DNA from: Allocoleopsis franciscana PCC 7113
GTDB taxonomy: Bacteria > Cyanobacteriota > Cyanobacteriia > Cyanobacteriales > Coleofasciculaceae
Direction of reading: 5' to 3'
NCBI RefSeq assembly: GCF_000317515.1
Contig: NC_019738.1
Location: 6,908,001-6,972,000, forward strand
DNA length: 64,000 nt
In this document: in pieces, positions 45,291 through 54,969 of the stretch
How positions within the stretch are numbered: the first letter of the stretch is position 1
How the letters are laid out: each line of letters starts with the position of its first letter
The notes under the pieces: model-generated
What the model was told of the DNA's origin: nothing
The model's database searches: none
The model's input: the letters and a program-made list of their open reading frames with translations, nothing else
Program-made: the position numbers and the translations under genes

Positions 45291-48200
45291 ATGGTGAAGA
45301 GCTGTCAGGGTTGGAGTGAGCGATTCGGCGTTGCGGCTGGGGCAATGAGGGGAGCGATTTCCTGTGGAGTAGCTTCGCTTCTAGCATTTTCCGGAAATCA
45401 GGTTTTAGCTCAGGTGACTTCCGATGGCACGTTGAACACGCAAGTAGAAGTCAACGGAAATACCTATAACATTACAAATGGCACACGGGTTGGCGGCACC
45501 AATGTGTTCCACAGCTTCGGCAGTTTTAGCGTACCGGTGGGCGGGAGTGTTAATTTTACAGATGTCGCTAGCTTCACGAATATTTTCGGGCGAGTTACCG
45601 GTGGCACTCCATCGGATATTCAGGGAACGATTCGATCCGTAGGTAGCGCCAATCTCTTTTTAATCAATCCCAGTGGAATTATCTTTGGCCCTAATGCTCG
45701 GTTAGATATTGGTGGCTCATTTGTGGGTACAACCGCAAACGCGATTCGCTTTCCTGGCGGTGGTGAGTTCTCCATGACTTCACCTGTTACTCCGGGTGAT
45801 ACGTTGCTAGCGGTCAATCCTTCTGCACTGTTTTTCAATCAAACTCCAGCGGGTGCGATCGTTAATCAGTCCATCGCACCCAATTCTACTGATTCCACCC
45901 TAAAAGATGGTCTACGAGTGCCTGACGGTCAGAATTTGTTTCTGGTGGGCGGTGATGTCAGATTAGAGAATGGTGGAACCGTGAGAGCGCTCGGTGGTCG
46001 CATTGAGTTGGGAGGATTGGCTGGAACTGGGGAAGTCAAGATTGAAGAACTAACCACTGGCAGCAACCCGCAATTAAATTTTCCCAATGTGGGATTGACG
46101 TTTCCCGATGGCGTAACCAGAGCGAATGTCTCACTCACCAATGGTGCAATCGTTGATGTCGTTGCTCTAGGCGGTGGCGATATAGCGATCAACGCTCAGA
46201 ATATAGATGTTTCGGGAGACAGTTTCGTTTGTGCAGGGCTAGGAACAACGGCATCTTCTTGTGATACCCCAAGCACAAGTTTTGGGTCATCTAACCCAAA
46301 GGCAGGAAATATTGTAATTGATGCTTCAGGAGCGGTGAACATCAGGCAGAGTCGCATTGAAAACAATGTTAATCCTGGCGCGACTGGTAATTCTGACAAT
46401 ATATTTGATGTCATCGCTAGCGGAAATTTCTCTAAGCTCTTTGGCTCCATCCTCATCAGTACTGGGTCACTGTCGATACTGGATGGCGCTAGCGTGAGTA
46501 CTAGTACCTTTGGAAATGGAAATGCCGGACTCGTATTTGTGGATGCTAGCGATTCTGTCACTGTTTCAGGCTACAGAGGAGAGCAAAGGAGTAGAATTGC
46601 TAGTGCTGTCGTGAATGGAGCTGTGGGCGATGCTGGCGGTATTTTGATCCGAACGGGTTCGCTTTCCTTAACGGATTATTCCCTGCTCAATAGCAGTACG
46701 GCTGGAATAGGAAACGCTGGTGCTGTGGTTGTCGAGGCCGATGGAGCCGTTTCACTCGTTAACGATAGTATCATCTTCAATAACGTGGAAGCTGGGGGTA
46801 AAGGTGCTAGTGGCTTAATTGACATCACCGCCGAGTCACTTTCCTTACTCAATGGCTCTCAACTGCAAACTCTAGCTCGGGACGTTGAAATAGGCAGCGC
46901 TGGAAGCGTAAAGATTAATGTCCGCGATACGGTCACGATTAGTGGACTAGGCAATCCCGCTTTCGGTAATCAAGGAGAGGCTTTGCCCAGTGCCATTTTC
47001 AGCAGTATAGGGTCTGGAGTTACTGGCAATGCGGGTAACATTCAAATCAGCACTCGCGTTCTGTCCTTAAGTGACGGTGGAAAGATAGACACCAGCCTGG
47101 GTGGATTTGGGACAGCCGGAAGTATTTTTATTAAAGCGACAGACTCTATCTCTCTAGCAAACGAAGCTCAGATTAGGACTGTTATTGAACAAGGTGCCAC
47201 GCAGAGCGCAGGCTCTAGCAATCCTTTTGCTGGCGGTGTCGTTGATGCTCTCTTGGGCAAGGGGGGTGATATCACTGGCACAATCTTGATGTCTACCGGG
47301 ACGCTTTCCTTAACAGATGGTTCTCGATTAGAAACCAGTACTCAGGGAAACGGTAATGCTGGAGCTGTAGTTGTAGCGGCTCGCGATGAAGTTTCTCTTA
47401 AAGGAGGAGTCATTAGTAGTGCTGTTGGCGAACAGGCTACAGGTAATGCTGGCGCAATTTTGATGGAAGTTGGGTCACTCTCCATTGCGAGTACCTCTAC
47501 TAATGCGGCTGGATTAACGACTGAGACTGATGGGCAGGGAGATGCTGGACTGATATACGTGGTCGCTGACAAGGATATTTCCATCAGAGGGGAAGAGAAT
47601 GGCAATGAAGTCGGCATCAGTACTGAGGTGGCACAAGGAAGCGCAAGCATTGGTGGTGCTATTCTCCTTGGCGCTAGGTCACTATTTCTCCGAGATGGTG
47701 CCAAAGTGAGTGTAGACAATCAAGGCTCAGGTGTTGCAGGTGATATTCTAATTAGTACTCGCGAAGACATTATTCTCAGAGATCAGTCAAGCATCAGAGC
47801 GCTCTCAGCCTCCGGTCAAGGTGGAAACATTTTTCTAGCCTCAGGAGACTTCTTAGTCTTGGTAAACCGTAGTCAGGTCTCCACTCAGGTCGGTGCTGGA
47901 GATGGTGGTGATGTTACGGTTGACACCCGATACATCATCACTGCTCCGTTCAACGATAACAATATCAGTGCTTTTGCTCAATCTGGAGCAGGAGGAGCGA
48001 TTGATATTACAGCCAATCGCCTCTATGACATTAGGGAACGAGTCGATGTTCTTGTGAGTAATGACATTGATGCCACAGCTAGGTCTGGAGTTGATGGGAC
48101 TGTGACCAGTAATGTCCTCAACGCCGACCCCACTCAAGGATTATCCAACCTACCCGCCAACCCCATCGACCCCACGACTCTAATTGCAGAAACCTGTGCT

Positions 48201-48554
48201 CCCCGTGGTGGTATCGCCGAGAGGCAAAAAAACCAATTTATTGTCACCGGACGCGGCGGTTTACCCCCTGACCCCAATGCGGCCTTCCCCGGTGAGGCAG
48301 TGGTCAATGATTTGGCAATCCCGGAGGAGGGAGAACCCAATACTACAGATGAACCCAATTCCACCAACCCCGACAGTCCTAATCTGGTAGCAACCACTTC
48401 CCCTCCAGAGGCAGACATCGTCGAAGCTCAAGGCTGGGTCTATGCCAAAAATGGCGATATCATCTTTACCGCTCAAGCCCCAACAAAGGCTTCAGCCCCG
48501 GTAACTCCTAACAATCCCATGCTCAAACCCGCATCTACCTGTAATGCTTTTTAA
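45291..48554 (+). CDS. Filamentous-hemagglutinin-type TpsA exoprotein
   Basis: A 1087-residue secreted beta-helix protein of the two-partner secretion type. The signal peptide (about 20-41, ending VLAQ) is followed by the TPS domain (about 42-165) with VGGTNVFHSFGSFSV and NPSGIIFGPNARLDIGGSFVGTTA. The rest is an array of Ser/Asn/Gly-rich beta-helix repeats (G-I-L--T-SLSL-DGS-LSTST-G-GNAG). A short C-terminal part holds CAPRGG and a proline-rich stretch. ATG 45291 is preferred to an upstream TTG. It overlaps tpsB by 11 bases. Confidence 0.95.
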   Translation: MVKSCQGWSERFGVAAGAMRGAISCGVASLLAFSGNQVLAQVTSDGTLNTQVEVNGNTYNITNGTRVGGTNVFHSFGSFSVPVGGSVNFTDVASFTNIFGRVTGGTPSDIQGTIRSVGSANLFLINPSGIIFGPNARLDIGGSFVGTTANAIRFPGGGEFSMTSPVTPGDTLLAVNPSALFFNQTPAGAIVNQSIAPNSTDSTLKDGLRVPDGQNLFLVGGDVRLENGGTVRALGGRIELGGLAGTGEVKIEELTTGSNPQLNFPNVGLTFPDGVTRANVSLTNGAIVDVVALGGGDIAINAQNIDVSGDSFVCAGLGTTASSCDTPSTSFGSSNPKAGNIVIDASGAVNIRQSRIENNVNPGATGNSDNIFDVIASGNFSKLFGSILISTGSLSILDGASVSTSTFGNGNAGLVFVDASDSVTVSGYRGEQRSRIASAVVNGAVGDAGGILIRTGSLSLTDYSLLNSSTAGIGNAGAVVVEADGAVSLVNDSIIFNNVEAGGKGASGLIDITAESLSLLNGSQLQTLARDVEIGSAGSVKINVRDTVTISGLGNPAFGNQGEALPSAIFSSIGSGVTGNAGNIQISTRVLSLSDGGKIDTSLGGFGTAGSIFIKATDSISLANEAQIRTVIEQGATQSAGSSNPFAGGVVDALLGKGGDITGTILMSTGTLSLTDGSRLETSTQGNGNAGAVVVAARDEVSLKGGVISSAVGEQATGNAGAILMEVGSLSIASTSTNAAGLTTETDGQGDAGLIYVVADKDISIRGEENGNEVGISTEVAQGSASIGGAILLGARSLFLRDGAKVSVDNQGSGVAGDILISTREDIILRDQSSIRALSASGQGGNIFLASGDFLVLVNRSQVSTQVGAGDGGDVTVDTRYIITAPFNDNNISAFAQSGAGGAIDITANRLYDIRERVDVLVSNDIDATARSGVDGTVTSNVLNADPTQGLSNLPANPIDPTTLIAETCAPRGGIAERQKNQFIVTGRGGLPPDPNAAFPGEAVVNDLAIPEEGEPNTTDEPNSTNPDSPNLVATTSPPEADIVEAQGWVYAKNGDIIFTAQAPTKASAPVTPNNPMLKPASTCNAF

Positions 48555-50520
48555 ACTGCGCCTCAGCAGAAGACATTCCTTTTTGTCTCTAGGTTTATTG
48601 ACCTTGACTAGCGGCTTGATCATGTCGCCGGCTCAAGCGCAAAGGGTTGACCCTGCCGTTGTCGCCGGGAATTCGGATGACATTCAATTACACAACGACC
48701 GTAAAAATCAGTGGTTAGGAATAGTTTTCGACAATAAAGATTCAGGGCAACTGATAGCCACTCCTGAAAACTCGCCCTTTTCACAGGAAAAGAAGATATT
48801 CACGACCACTTCTAATCCTTCCCTTCACTTCACCCCACTTGCCCAGCTTCCCACATTCCCCCCTGGACAAGATACACCGCCCCTTCCCTCGGATATCACT
48901 CCCCAAAGACCCACTCAACCCCTGCCAGAACCGTCGCCCCCGCCTTCAATCCCGGCTTCAGAAGACTTACTTCAGTCCCCCCCTCCAACACCGACAACAC
49001 CTGAACCCGTCCCCGGTGAAGTCCCTGAAACCATTAACATTGAACGATTTGAGTTTGAGGGCAATACGGTCATCAGTGATGAAGAACTCGCTGAAGCCAC
49101 CGCCAAATATACCAACCGCCCCCTGCCCTTTGGGGAAGTCTTCGAGGTGCGTTCTGTCATCACCGAACTCTACAGGAAACGGGGTTACATCACCTCTGGT
49201 GCCATCATCCCGCCCCAACGGTTTCGCATGGCACAAGGGGTGGTGAAAATCCAAGTGGTGGAAGGGGGATTAGAATCCATTGAAATCAGAGGCACGCGGC
49301 GGCTCAATCCTGAGTATATTCGCAGTCGGCTTGCCCTAGCGGCGGGTAAACCTTTAAATCGAAGTCAGCTGATTGAAGGGCTACAACTGCTGCAACTTGA
49401 CCCCTTAATTCAAAACCTATCGGCTGAATTAACAGCGGGGACACGTCAGGGGTCGAGTTTGCTCATCGTACAAGTCGAAGAGGCGAAAACTCTCCATCTT
49501 GACCTGTCTCTGAATAATAACCGCTCGCCTACGATTGGCACGTTCGAGCGTCGATTGGACTTTACTCAAGCCAACTTGCGGGGACAAGGGGATAGTCTCA
49601 ATATCGGCTATAGCAATACCAATGGCAGCAATACCCTGGATGCCACGTACACCTACCCCCTCAACCCCCGGAATGGCACCCTCAGCTTCAGCACCAGTTT
49701 CACACTGAGTAATGTCGTCGAGTCTCCCTTCAACCGGATTGATTTGGATGCCAATTCGCGTTACTTTGCGCTAACTTGGCGTCAACCCCTCCAGCGCAGC
49801 CTTTCTGAGGAATTTGCCATTGGCGCATCGCTGACGAATCAGAAAAGTAAAGTCACCATTTTTGATGTTCCCGTCAGACTTTCCCCAGGAACAGAAGAAG
49901 ATGGCAGTACTACTGTTACCGCCTTGCGCTTTTTCCAGGAATGGACGCAGCAAAGCAACCGTCATGTCTTTGGCGTTCGCTCCCAATTCAGTCTCGGACT
50001 CGGTTTCTTGGGGGGTACGGTTAACGAAGATGCTCCGGATAGTAACTTTTTGGCTTGGCGGGGTCAGGTTCAGTGGGTGCGTCTTTTGGCTCCCGAAACC
50101 TTGTTAATTGTACGAGGAGACTTGCAATTAACAACTAACGCACTGTTGCGATTAGAGCAGTTTGGACTCGGTGGTCAAGATACTATCCGGGGTTATCGTC
50201 AAAATGTATTCCTCTCCGATTATGGGGCATTGGCTTCGGCAGAAATTCGCATCCCCATTATGCGTCTCCCCCGACAGAACGCACTTTTGCAAGTGGCTCC
50301 CTTCCTCGATGTTGGAGCCGTCTGGAACAGTTCAGGAAATCCCGACCCTGAACCCGATCCCAATTTTCTGGCCTCTGTGGGACTCGGTTTAAGGTTCCAA
50401 ATGAGCGATCGCCTTTCGGCTCGTGTTGATTTCGGTATTCCCCTAATTGATGTGATTTCTAGTGAAAAAACCTTACAGGAAAAAGGTTTATATTTCTCTA
50501 TCGGTTACCGCATTTTTTAA
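48544..50520 (+). CDS. TpsB outer-membrane transporter (ShlB/FhaC family)
   Basis: A 658-residue Omp85-superfamily barrel that exports and folds the TpsA protein. It has a signal peptide (about 10-30), a long Pro/Thr/Ser-rich linker (about 85-155), POTRA-type domains (about 158-320: INIERFEFEGNTVISDEELAEA, and LESIEIRG) and a C-terminal 16-strand barrel with GGQDTIRGYRQ, the conserved lid motif. It starts 11 bases before the tpsA stop, so translation is coupled. Confidence 0.95.
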   Translation: MLFKLRLSRRHSFLSLGLLTLTSGLIMSPAQAQRVDPAVVAGNSDDIQLHNDRKNQWLGIVFDNKDSGQLIATPENSPFSQEKKIFTTTSNPSLHFTPLAQLPTFPPGQDTPPLPSDITPQRPTQPLPEPSPPPSIPASEDLLQSPPPTPTTPEPVPGEVPETINIERFEFEGNTVISDEELAEATAKYTNRPLPFGEVFEVRSVITELYRKRGYITSGAIIPPQRFRMAQGVVKIQVVEGGLESIEIRGTRRLNPEYIRSRLALAAGKPLNRSQLIEGLQLLQLDPLIQNLSAELTAGTRQGSSLLIVQVEEAKTLHLDLSLNNNRSPTIGTFERRLDFTQANLRGQGDSLNIGYSNTNGSNTLDATYTYPLNPRNGTLSFSTSFTLSNVVESPFNRIDLDANSRYFALTWRQPLQRSLSEEFAIGASLTNQKSKVTIFDVPVRLSPGTEEDGSTTVTALRFFQEWTQQSNRHVFGVRSQFSLGLGFLGGTVNEDAPDSNFLAWRGQVQWVRLLAPETLLIVRGDLQLTTNALLRLEQFGLGGQDTIRGYRQNVFLSDYGALASAEIRIPIMRLPRQNALLQVAPFLDVGAVWNSSGNPDPEPDPNFLASVGLGLRFQMSDRLSARVDFGIPLIDVISSEKTLQEKGLYFSIGYRIF

Positions 50521-50535
50521 TTCTTATCAATACAA

Positions 50536-53280
50536 ATGTTGAAAAATATTCTTGGTTTATTTGTTTTTAGAAAACCGCGAAGAGATAAAGCAATAAACTC
50601 TAGTCTGGGCGACTGTAAGTCGCGCCTACACGAACAAAGTCCGCCGACGCGGACTGTTGAAATATTACAAGGGATTTGGAATAAACTCTTTTGGTATAAA
50701 CGAAAAACGACAAAAACAGTTTTTGTTTTACTCTTTATTACAACTTTTTGTTTCGTCCAAACCTTTCCGTGGCTATTAGGAAAAACTCTGCCAGTTGTTG
50801 CCCAGACACCTGCGGCAGTAACCAATACCCAACAGACAACGAATCCAGAAGCCCTAGTAGAGGAAGCGAAAAAACTCTACCGAGAACAACAGTTCCCAGA
50901 AGCCTTAACCCGTTTACAACAAGCGGCTGATGCCTTTGCTGCGAGAAAAGATTTACTCAATCAAGCGATGAGCCTTGACCTTCAGGGGCAAGTTTACCTC
51001 GCTCAAGGACAACCGGCAATAGCTGTAGAATGCTTCTCAACGGCGGCGTCCCTGTATGAGCGAGGAAAAGACCAAACAGGCGAAGTCAAAAGTCGAATTA
51101 ATCAAGCCCAGGCATTTCGTAAAGCGGGATTTTATCGCCGTGCATTGGACATTCTTGAACAGCTAAAGGAAAATCTGCCTAAGGAAATTGAACCCCAGCT
51201 TAAAGCAATTGTCTTACGAAGTTTAGGGATTACTCAACGATTAATTGGTGATTTGAATGAAGCGCAACAGAATATAGAGGAAAGTTTGAAGATTGCTGAA
51301 AGCTTACCCTCATCAGAACAAAAAGAACATGTTAGCTCTGCTTACTTGGTGCTAGGAAATATTGCTAAAGACAAAAGTAAAACAGCTAAAGAACGAGGTG
51401 AAATAAGCGCAGTCGAGCAGCCCTTTCAAGAGGCGATCGCTTATTACCAAAAAGCAGCAGAAACAGCGACGACACCAATCGCCAAAATAGAGGCTCAACT
51501 TAATGAACTGAGCTTATTTGGCGATCAAGACAAACCCTTCACCGATGCAGAGCGGGAGTTATTAGGGCAAGTTCGAGAAACAATTGATCAATTACCTCTT
51601 GCTCATACAGCCGTACATGCTCGAATTAACTGGGCACGGATGGTAATGGAACCGAAAAATGAGGCAAAGGTTAGTACTCAAGATATTACCCGACAACTGA
51701 CGATCGCACTTGAACAAGCCCGAAAACTTCAAGACACCCGTTCCCAATCCTACGCCTTAGGACAGTTGGGAGAACTTTACCAACAGTTAGGGCAGTTAGA
51801 GCAAGCAGAGAAAAACACAAAACAAGCATTAGCGATCGCACAATCCCTCGGTGCAGGTGATATTACCTATCGCTGGCAATGGCAATTGGGACAAATTCTC
51901 AAACAACAGGGAAAATCGGAAGGTGCGATCGCATCTTACGGTGCGGCGGTTAAAAATCTTGAATCAATTCGTAGTGATTTGGTTAAGCTTAACCCTGATG
52001 CTCAATTCTCTTTCCGAGATAGCGTTGAACCGGTTTATCGAGAGTATGCGGGGCTATTGTTGCAATCCAAAAATCCCGAAGATTTGAAGAATGCTCGTAC
52101 AGCGATTGAATCCCTTCAGCAAGCCGAACTCGTCAATTTCCTGCGAGAAAATTGTATAACCTCTAAGCCCGAATCGGTTGATAAAATTCTGGCTGAGGCT
52201 GACCAAAAAGCGGCGCTAATTTACCCCATTGTTTTGCAAGATAGCTTAGAAGTTGTGGTAACGCTGCCGGGGAATCAGTTGAGACACATTACGATTCCCC
52301 AACCACGAGGTGAAGTTCAAGGCATCTTTACTCGACTGCGGCAATCGATTATTCGTGAGGGAGACGGAGTTCGGGGCGCTGAACCCATAATTGTCTACAA
52401 GCCTGGTGCTGAGCGGGATCGATATTTAGAACTGGCTCAACAGGTCTACAACTGGCTCATCCGGCCTTTTGAGCAGGATATCACAGCCAGTGGAATCGAA
52501 ACCCTTGTCTTCGTCCTAGATGCTCCCCTGTTGAACCTGCCACTGGCTATCCTTCACGACGGTGAGAAGTTTTTGGTGGAAAAATATGCGATCGCTCAGA
52601 CTCCAGGACTGCAACTTTTAGATGCCAAACCTTTAGTAAGGGGGCAACTTACAGCGCTTAAGGCTGGACTGTCTGAAGCCAAAGAAGAAAAAATAGGAAA
52701 CCCCCCAAAAACATTGCAATTTCAAGCACTGGAAAATGTAAAGCTGGAATTAAAAGGAATCCAGTCAGAGATACCCGGTGAACTCATCCTCGACGAAGAA
52801 TTTACCAACGCTAAAATTCAACGAGCCATTGAATCAACTCCTTTCCCCATTGTTCATCTGGCAACTCATGGTTTGTTTAGTTCTAATACTGAAGAAACCT
52901 TCATTCTCACTTCAGATGGCCCTCTCAACATTGACCAACTCAAGCAACTGCTGCAAGGTAGAGAAGAAGATAGCAAAAAAGCCATTGAGTTACTCGTACT
53001 CAGTGCTTGTGAGACAGCCGTTGGCGATGAGCGAGCCGCGCTAGGATTAGCGGGAGTAGCGGTCAAAGCTGGAGCACGCAGTACCTTGGCAACCTTGTGG
53101 CAAGTCGATGATGAAAGCACATCTAAATTAATGATTCAGTTTTATAAGGAGTTGAAAGACACGCAAGTTAGCAAAGCCAAAGCTCTGCGCCAAGCTCAAC
53201 TTTGGCTCATGCAGCAGGATAATCAGTACAAAAATCCTTACTACTGGGCACCTTTCATTTTGGTCGGAAATTGGCTTTAA
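50536..53280 (+). CDS. TPR-CHAT caspase-fold protein
   Basis: A 914-residue protein. One membrane helix lies at about 56-76, then a long TPR region (about 100-510: LQQAADAFAARKDLLNQAMSL, SQSYALGQLGELYQQLGQ) and a C-terminal CHAT protease domain (about 600-914) with the catalytic His in HLATHG (about 778) and Cys in LSACETA (825). The N-terminal ~50 residues include a short DNA repeat read as protein (50608-50657). No other in-frame start exists before the helix. It is 15 bases after tpsB, so it belongs to the same operon. Confidence 0.93.
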   Translation: MLKNILGLFVFRKPRRDKAINSSLGDCKSRLHEQSPPTRTVEILQGIWNKLFWYKRKTTKTVFVLLFITTFCFVQTFPWLLGKTLPVVAQTPAAVTNTQQTTNPEALVEEAKKLYREQQFPEALTRLQQAADAFAARKDLLNQAMSLDLQGQVYLAQGQPAIAVECFSTAASLYERGKDQTGEVKSRINQAQAFRKAGFYRRALDILEQLKENLPKEIEPQLKAIVLRSLGITQRLIGDLNEAQQNIEESLKIAESLPSSEQKEHVSSAYLVLGNIAKDKSKTAKERGEISAVEQPFQEAIAYYQKAAETATTPIAKIEAQLNELSLFGDQDKPFTDAERELLGQVRETIDQLPLAHTAVHARINWARMVMEPKNEAKVSTQDITRQLTIALEQARKLQDTRSQSYALGQLGELYQQLGQLEQAEKNTKQALAIAQSLGAGDITYRWQWQLGQILKQQGKSEGAIASYGAAVKNLESIRSDLVKLNPDAQFSFRDSVEPVYREYAGLLLQSKNPEDLKNARTAIESLQQAELVNFLRENCITSKPESVDKILAEADQKAALIYPIVLQDSLEVVVTLPGNQLRHITIPQPRGEVQGIFTRLRQSIIREGDGVRGAEPIIVYKPGAERDRYLELAQQVYNWLIRPFEQDITASGIETLVFVLDAPLLNLPLAILHDGEKFLVEKYAIAQTPGLQLLDAKPLVRGQLTALKAGLSEAKEEKIGNPPKTLQFQALENVKLELKGIQSEIPGELILDEEFTNAKIQRAIESTPFPIVHLATHGLFSSNTEETFILTSDGPLNIDQLKQLLQGREEDSKKAIELLVLSACETAVGDERAALGLAGVAVKAGARSTLATLWQVDDESTSKLMIQFYKELKDTQVSKAKALRQAQLWLMQQDNQYKNPYYWAPFILVGNWL
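50608..50657. repeat. Double-hairpin repeat inside CHAT gene
   Basis: gcgact-gta-agtcgc followed by agtccgc-cgac-gcggact: two perfect short hairpins joined by gcctacacgaacaa. This is a common cyanobacterial intergenic repeat. Here it lies within codons ~25-41 of the CHAT protein and reads LGDCKSRLHEQSPPTRT without a stop. Confidence 0.75.
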
Positions 53281-53320
53281 GAGTTCGTAGTAAGCGCAAA
53301 GAGTGCTAAAGCGATGACTA

Positions 53321-53440
53321 ATATCATGTCCGGTTGAATACTTACACTCTGGTGGCAACAAGGCAGAGGACAGAGGGCAGAGGGCAGAAGGAAAGAGGAA
53401 AGGTCGAAGGAAATGATAACTGTTTAGTCGGACATGATAT
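53321..53440. repeat. Inverted-repeat-bounded purine-rich element
   Basis: atatcatgtccg (53321-53332) and cggacatgatat (53429-53440) are perfect 12-base inverted repeats about 120 bases apart. Between them is a purine-rich run of ggcagagg/gcagaagg units (about 53360-53402), a familiar cyanobacterial low-complexity repeat. No gene is inside. It may be a small non-autonomous element (MITE-like) or just a long hairpin. Confidence 0.55.
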
Positions 53441-53482
53441 AACACCCAAACTCAATTCAGCAAGCCCTAACCAGGTGAACGA

Positions 53483-53710
53483 TTAGAGGGACTCAAACAT
53501 AGCTGTAAAGCCGTCCAGAGTCATGCACTCTTCCACAAATTCTTCAGTATCGCTGACGCTTTCGAGCTGATATTCCATGATGCGTCGCTCATCGTCCCGC
53601 ATCTTTTTAGAAGACAAGGGAGTGGCAGGATATTTAGCGGCGATCGCCTTAAAGGCTGTAGCAGAGTTGCGCCAACTTTCAGCAGAACATTGGATAATCA
53701 CTCGCCACAT
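53483..53710 (-). CDS. Small hypothetical protein
   Basis: A 75-residue soluble protein with a hydrophobic strand at the start (MWRVIIQCS), a basic helix (SAESWRNSATAFKAIAA) and an acidic C-terminal half (EYQLESVSDTEEFVEECMTLDGFTAMFESL), like a small alpha/beta fold. I chose the inner ATG at 53710, which gives a natural start (MWRVII); the frame is open to 53734. I recognise no named family. It lies opposite the methyltransferase gene at 53885, with 174 bases between. Confidence 0.6.
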   Translation of the reverse strand: MWRVIIQCSAESWRNSATAFKAIAAKYPATPLSSKKMRDDERRIMEYQLESVSDTEEFVEECMTLDGFTAMFESL

Positions 53711-53884
53711 AATTAAAGATCCCGTTACGTTCATTGCACCAGTAGTCTGGAAACCATTGTGTCATGATTTTGGCGTAACCTGTCTATCCGGCGTATAATT
53801 TATCGGCTCATTCATGAGTGCCTTTTGGCAAATCCGTCTGTTTGAACATCGTTCAATACATCAGAAAACCTAAAAACGAGAGCA

Positions 53885-54946
53885 ATGACTAAAAAAATCG
53901 ATAGCAATTCCCAACTTCCTTTATCAACATCAACGGCTGGCTGTCGCATCGCTCAACCCAGTTCTGAGTTTTACTCAATTTTTTCGCAAGAAGAAATTTT
54001 AGGGATAATTGATGCTTTGGAACTTCGGCGAGAAATTCCTTTAAAATATTCTTACAAAGGTAGAGGGGGTAAAATTTGGGATAATTTTTACCTAAAATAT
54101 ATTACGCCTAGATGGTATAGAGCATCTAGTACTGAAATTGACCTTTTAAAAGAGAATTTTGAATGCATTAACGATTATGCCCAAAATTGTCAAAAGGTCA
54201 ATATTGTAGATGTAGGCGCCGGAAATTCATATCCCGTAAAAGAATTTGTTACTAGACTTAACAAATTGGGTCGAATGAATAAATATATAGCATTAGATAT
54301 TAGCGAAGAATTGCTGCGCGTCTCTAGAGAAAACTTTAAAAAATGGTTTCCTAAAATCGACTTTTCAAGCTATCAAATTGATATAGAAAATAATTTTTTG
54401 GCAAAAATATTATTAGAAGATCAAGCTAACCTTGAACCGGAACATACAGCCCAAATTTTCTTCCATTTAGGTGTAACCATGGGCAATCATCAAAATAGAG
54501 CTGGAGTATTCAGAAACTTTAGGGACAGCATGAACAAGAATGATTTATTGATATTCACTAATGAAATTGGTTCTAGTTCTCAATGGGATGGCAGAGCTAG
54601 AGGGGGTCTTAAATATCATGTAGAACCTGTGTATAGCTGGATTAAAAACGAGCTTGGGATTAGAGCAGAAGATTGTGAGTTGGTAAGGAAGTATGATGAT
54701 AAAATAGATAGTATAGTTGCCACTATAAAACTCCATCATCCTTATACTCTAAATTTCAGTTTTGGAAAAATAGATAAGAGTGTAGAAATGGCGGAAGGTG
54801 AAGAGATTACGATTTGGAGACAGCATAAGTATGAACTACCTGAACTTCAACAAGATATAGAACGATCTGGGCTGCAAATCGTTCACTACAGTACTGACAA
54901 ATACTTATCCAATGTGATGGTGATTTGTGAGGTTGCCAGCCACTAG
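53885..54946 (+). CDS. EgtD-like SAM-dependent methyltransferase
   Basis: A 353-residue methyltransferase resembling the histidine-specific (EgtD, Methyltransf_33) family. The SAM-binding motif is VDVGAGNSYPVKEFV (about 110), followed by YIALDISEELLRVS, then FFHLGVTMGNHQNRAGVFRNF (the EgtD-like region) and a C-terminal FGKIDKSVEMAEGEEITIWRQHKY block. Substrate cannot be assigned; true EgtD makes hercynine for ergothioneine. Base composition is notably richer in A/T than its neighbours, which hints at transfer. It is 23 bases from the radical SAM gene, so likely co-transcribed. Confidence 0.75.
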   Translation: MTKKIDSNSQLPLSTSTAGCRIAQPSSEFYSIFSQEEILGIIDALELRREIPLKYSYKGRGGKIWDNFYLKYITPRWYRASSTEIDLLKENFECINDYAQNCQKVNIVDVGAGNSYPVKEFVTRLNKLGRMNKYIALDISEELLRVSRENFKKWFPKIDFSSYQIDIENNFLAKILLEDQANLEPEHTAQIFFHLGVTMGNHQNRAGVFRNFRDSMNKNDLLIFTNEIGSSSQWDGRARGGLKYHVEPVYSWIKNELGIRAEDCELVRKYDDKIDSIVATIKLHHPYTLNFSFGKIDKSVEMAEGEEITIWRQHKYELPELQQDIERSGLQIVHYSTDKYLSNVMVICEVASH

Positions 54947-54969
54947 CCTTCAAATTAATAGGAAAACAA

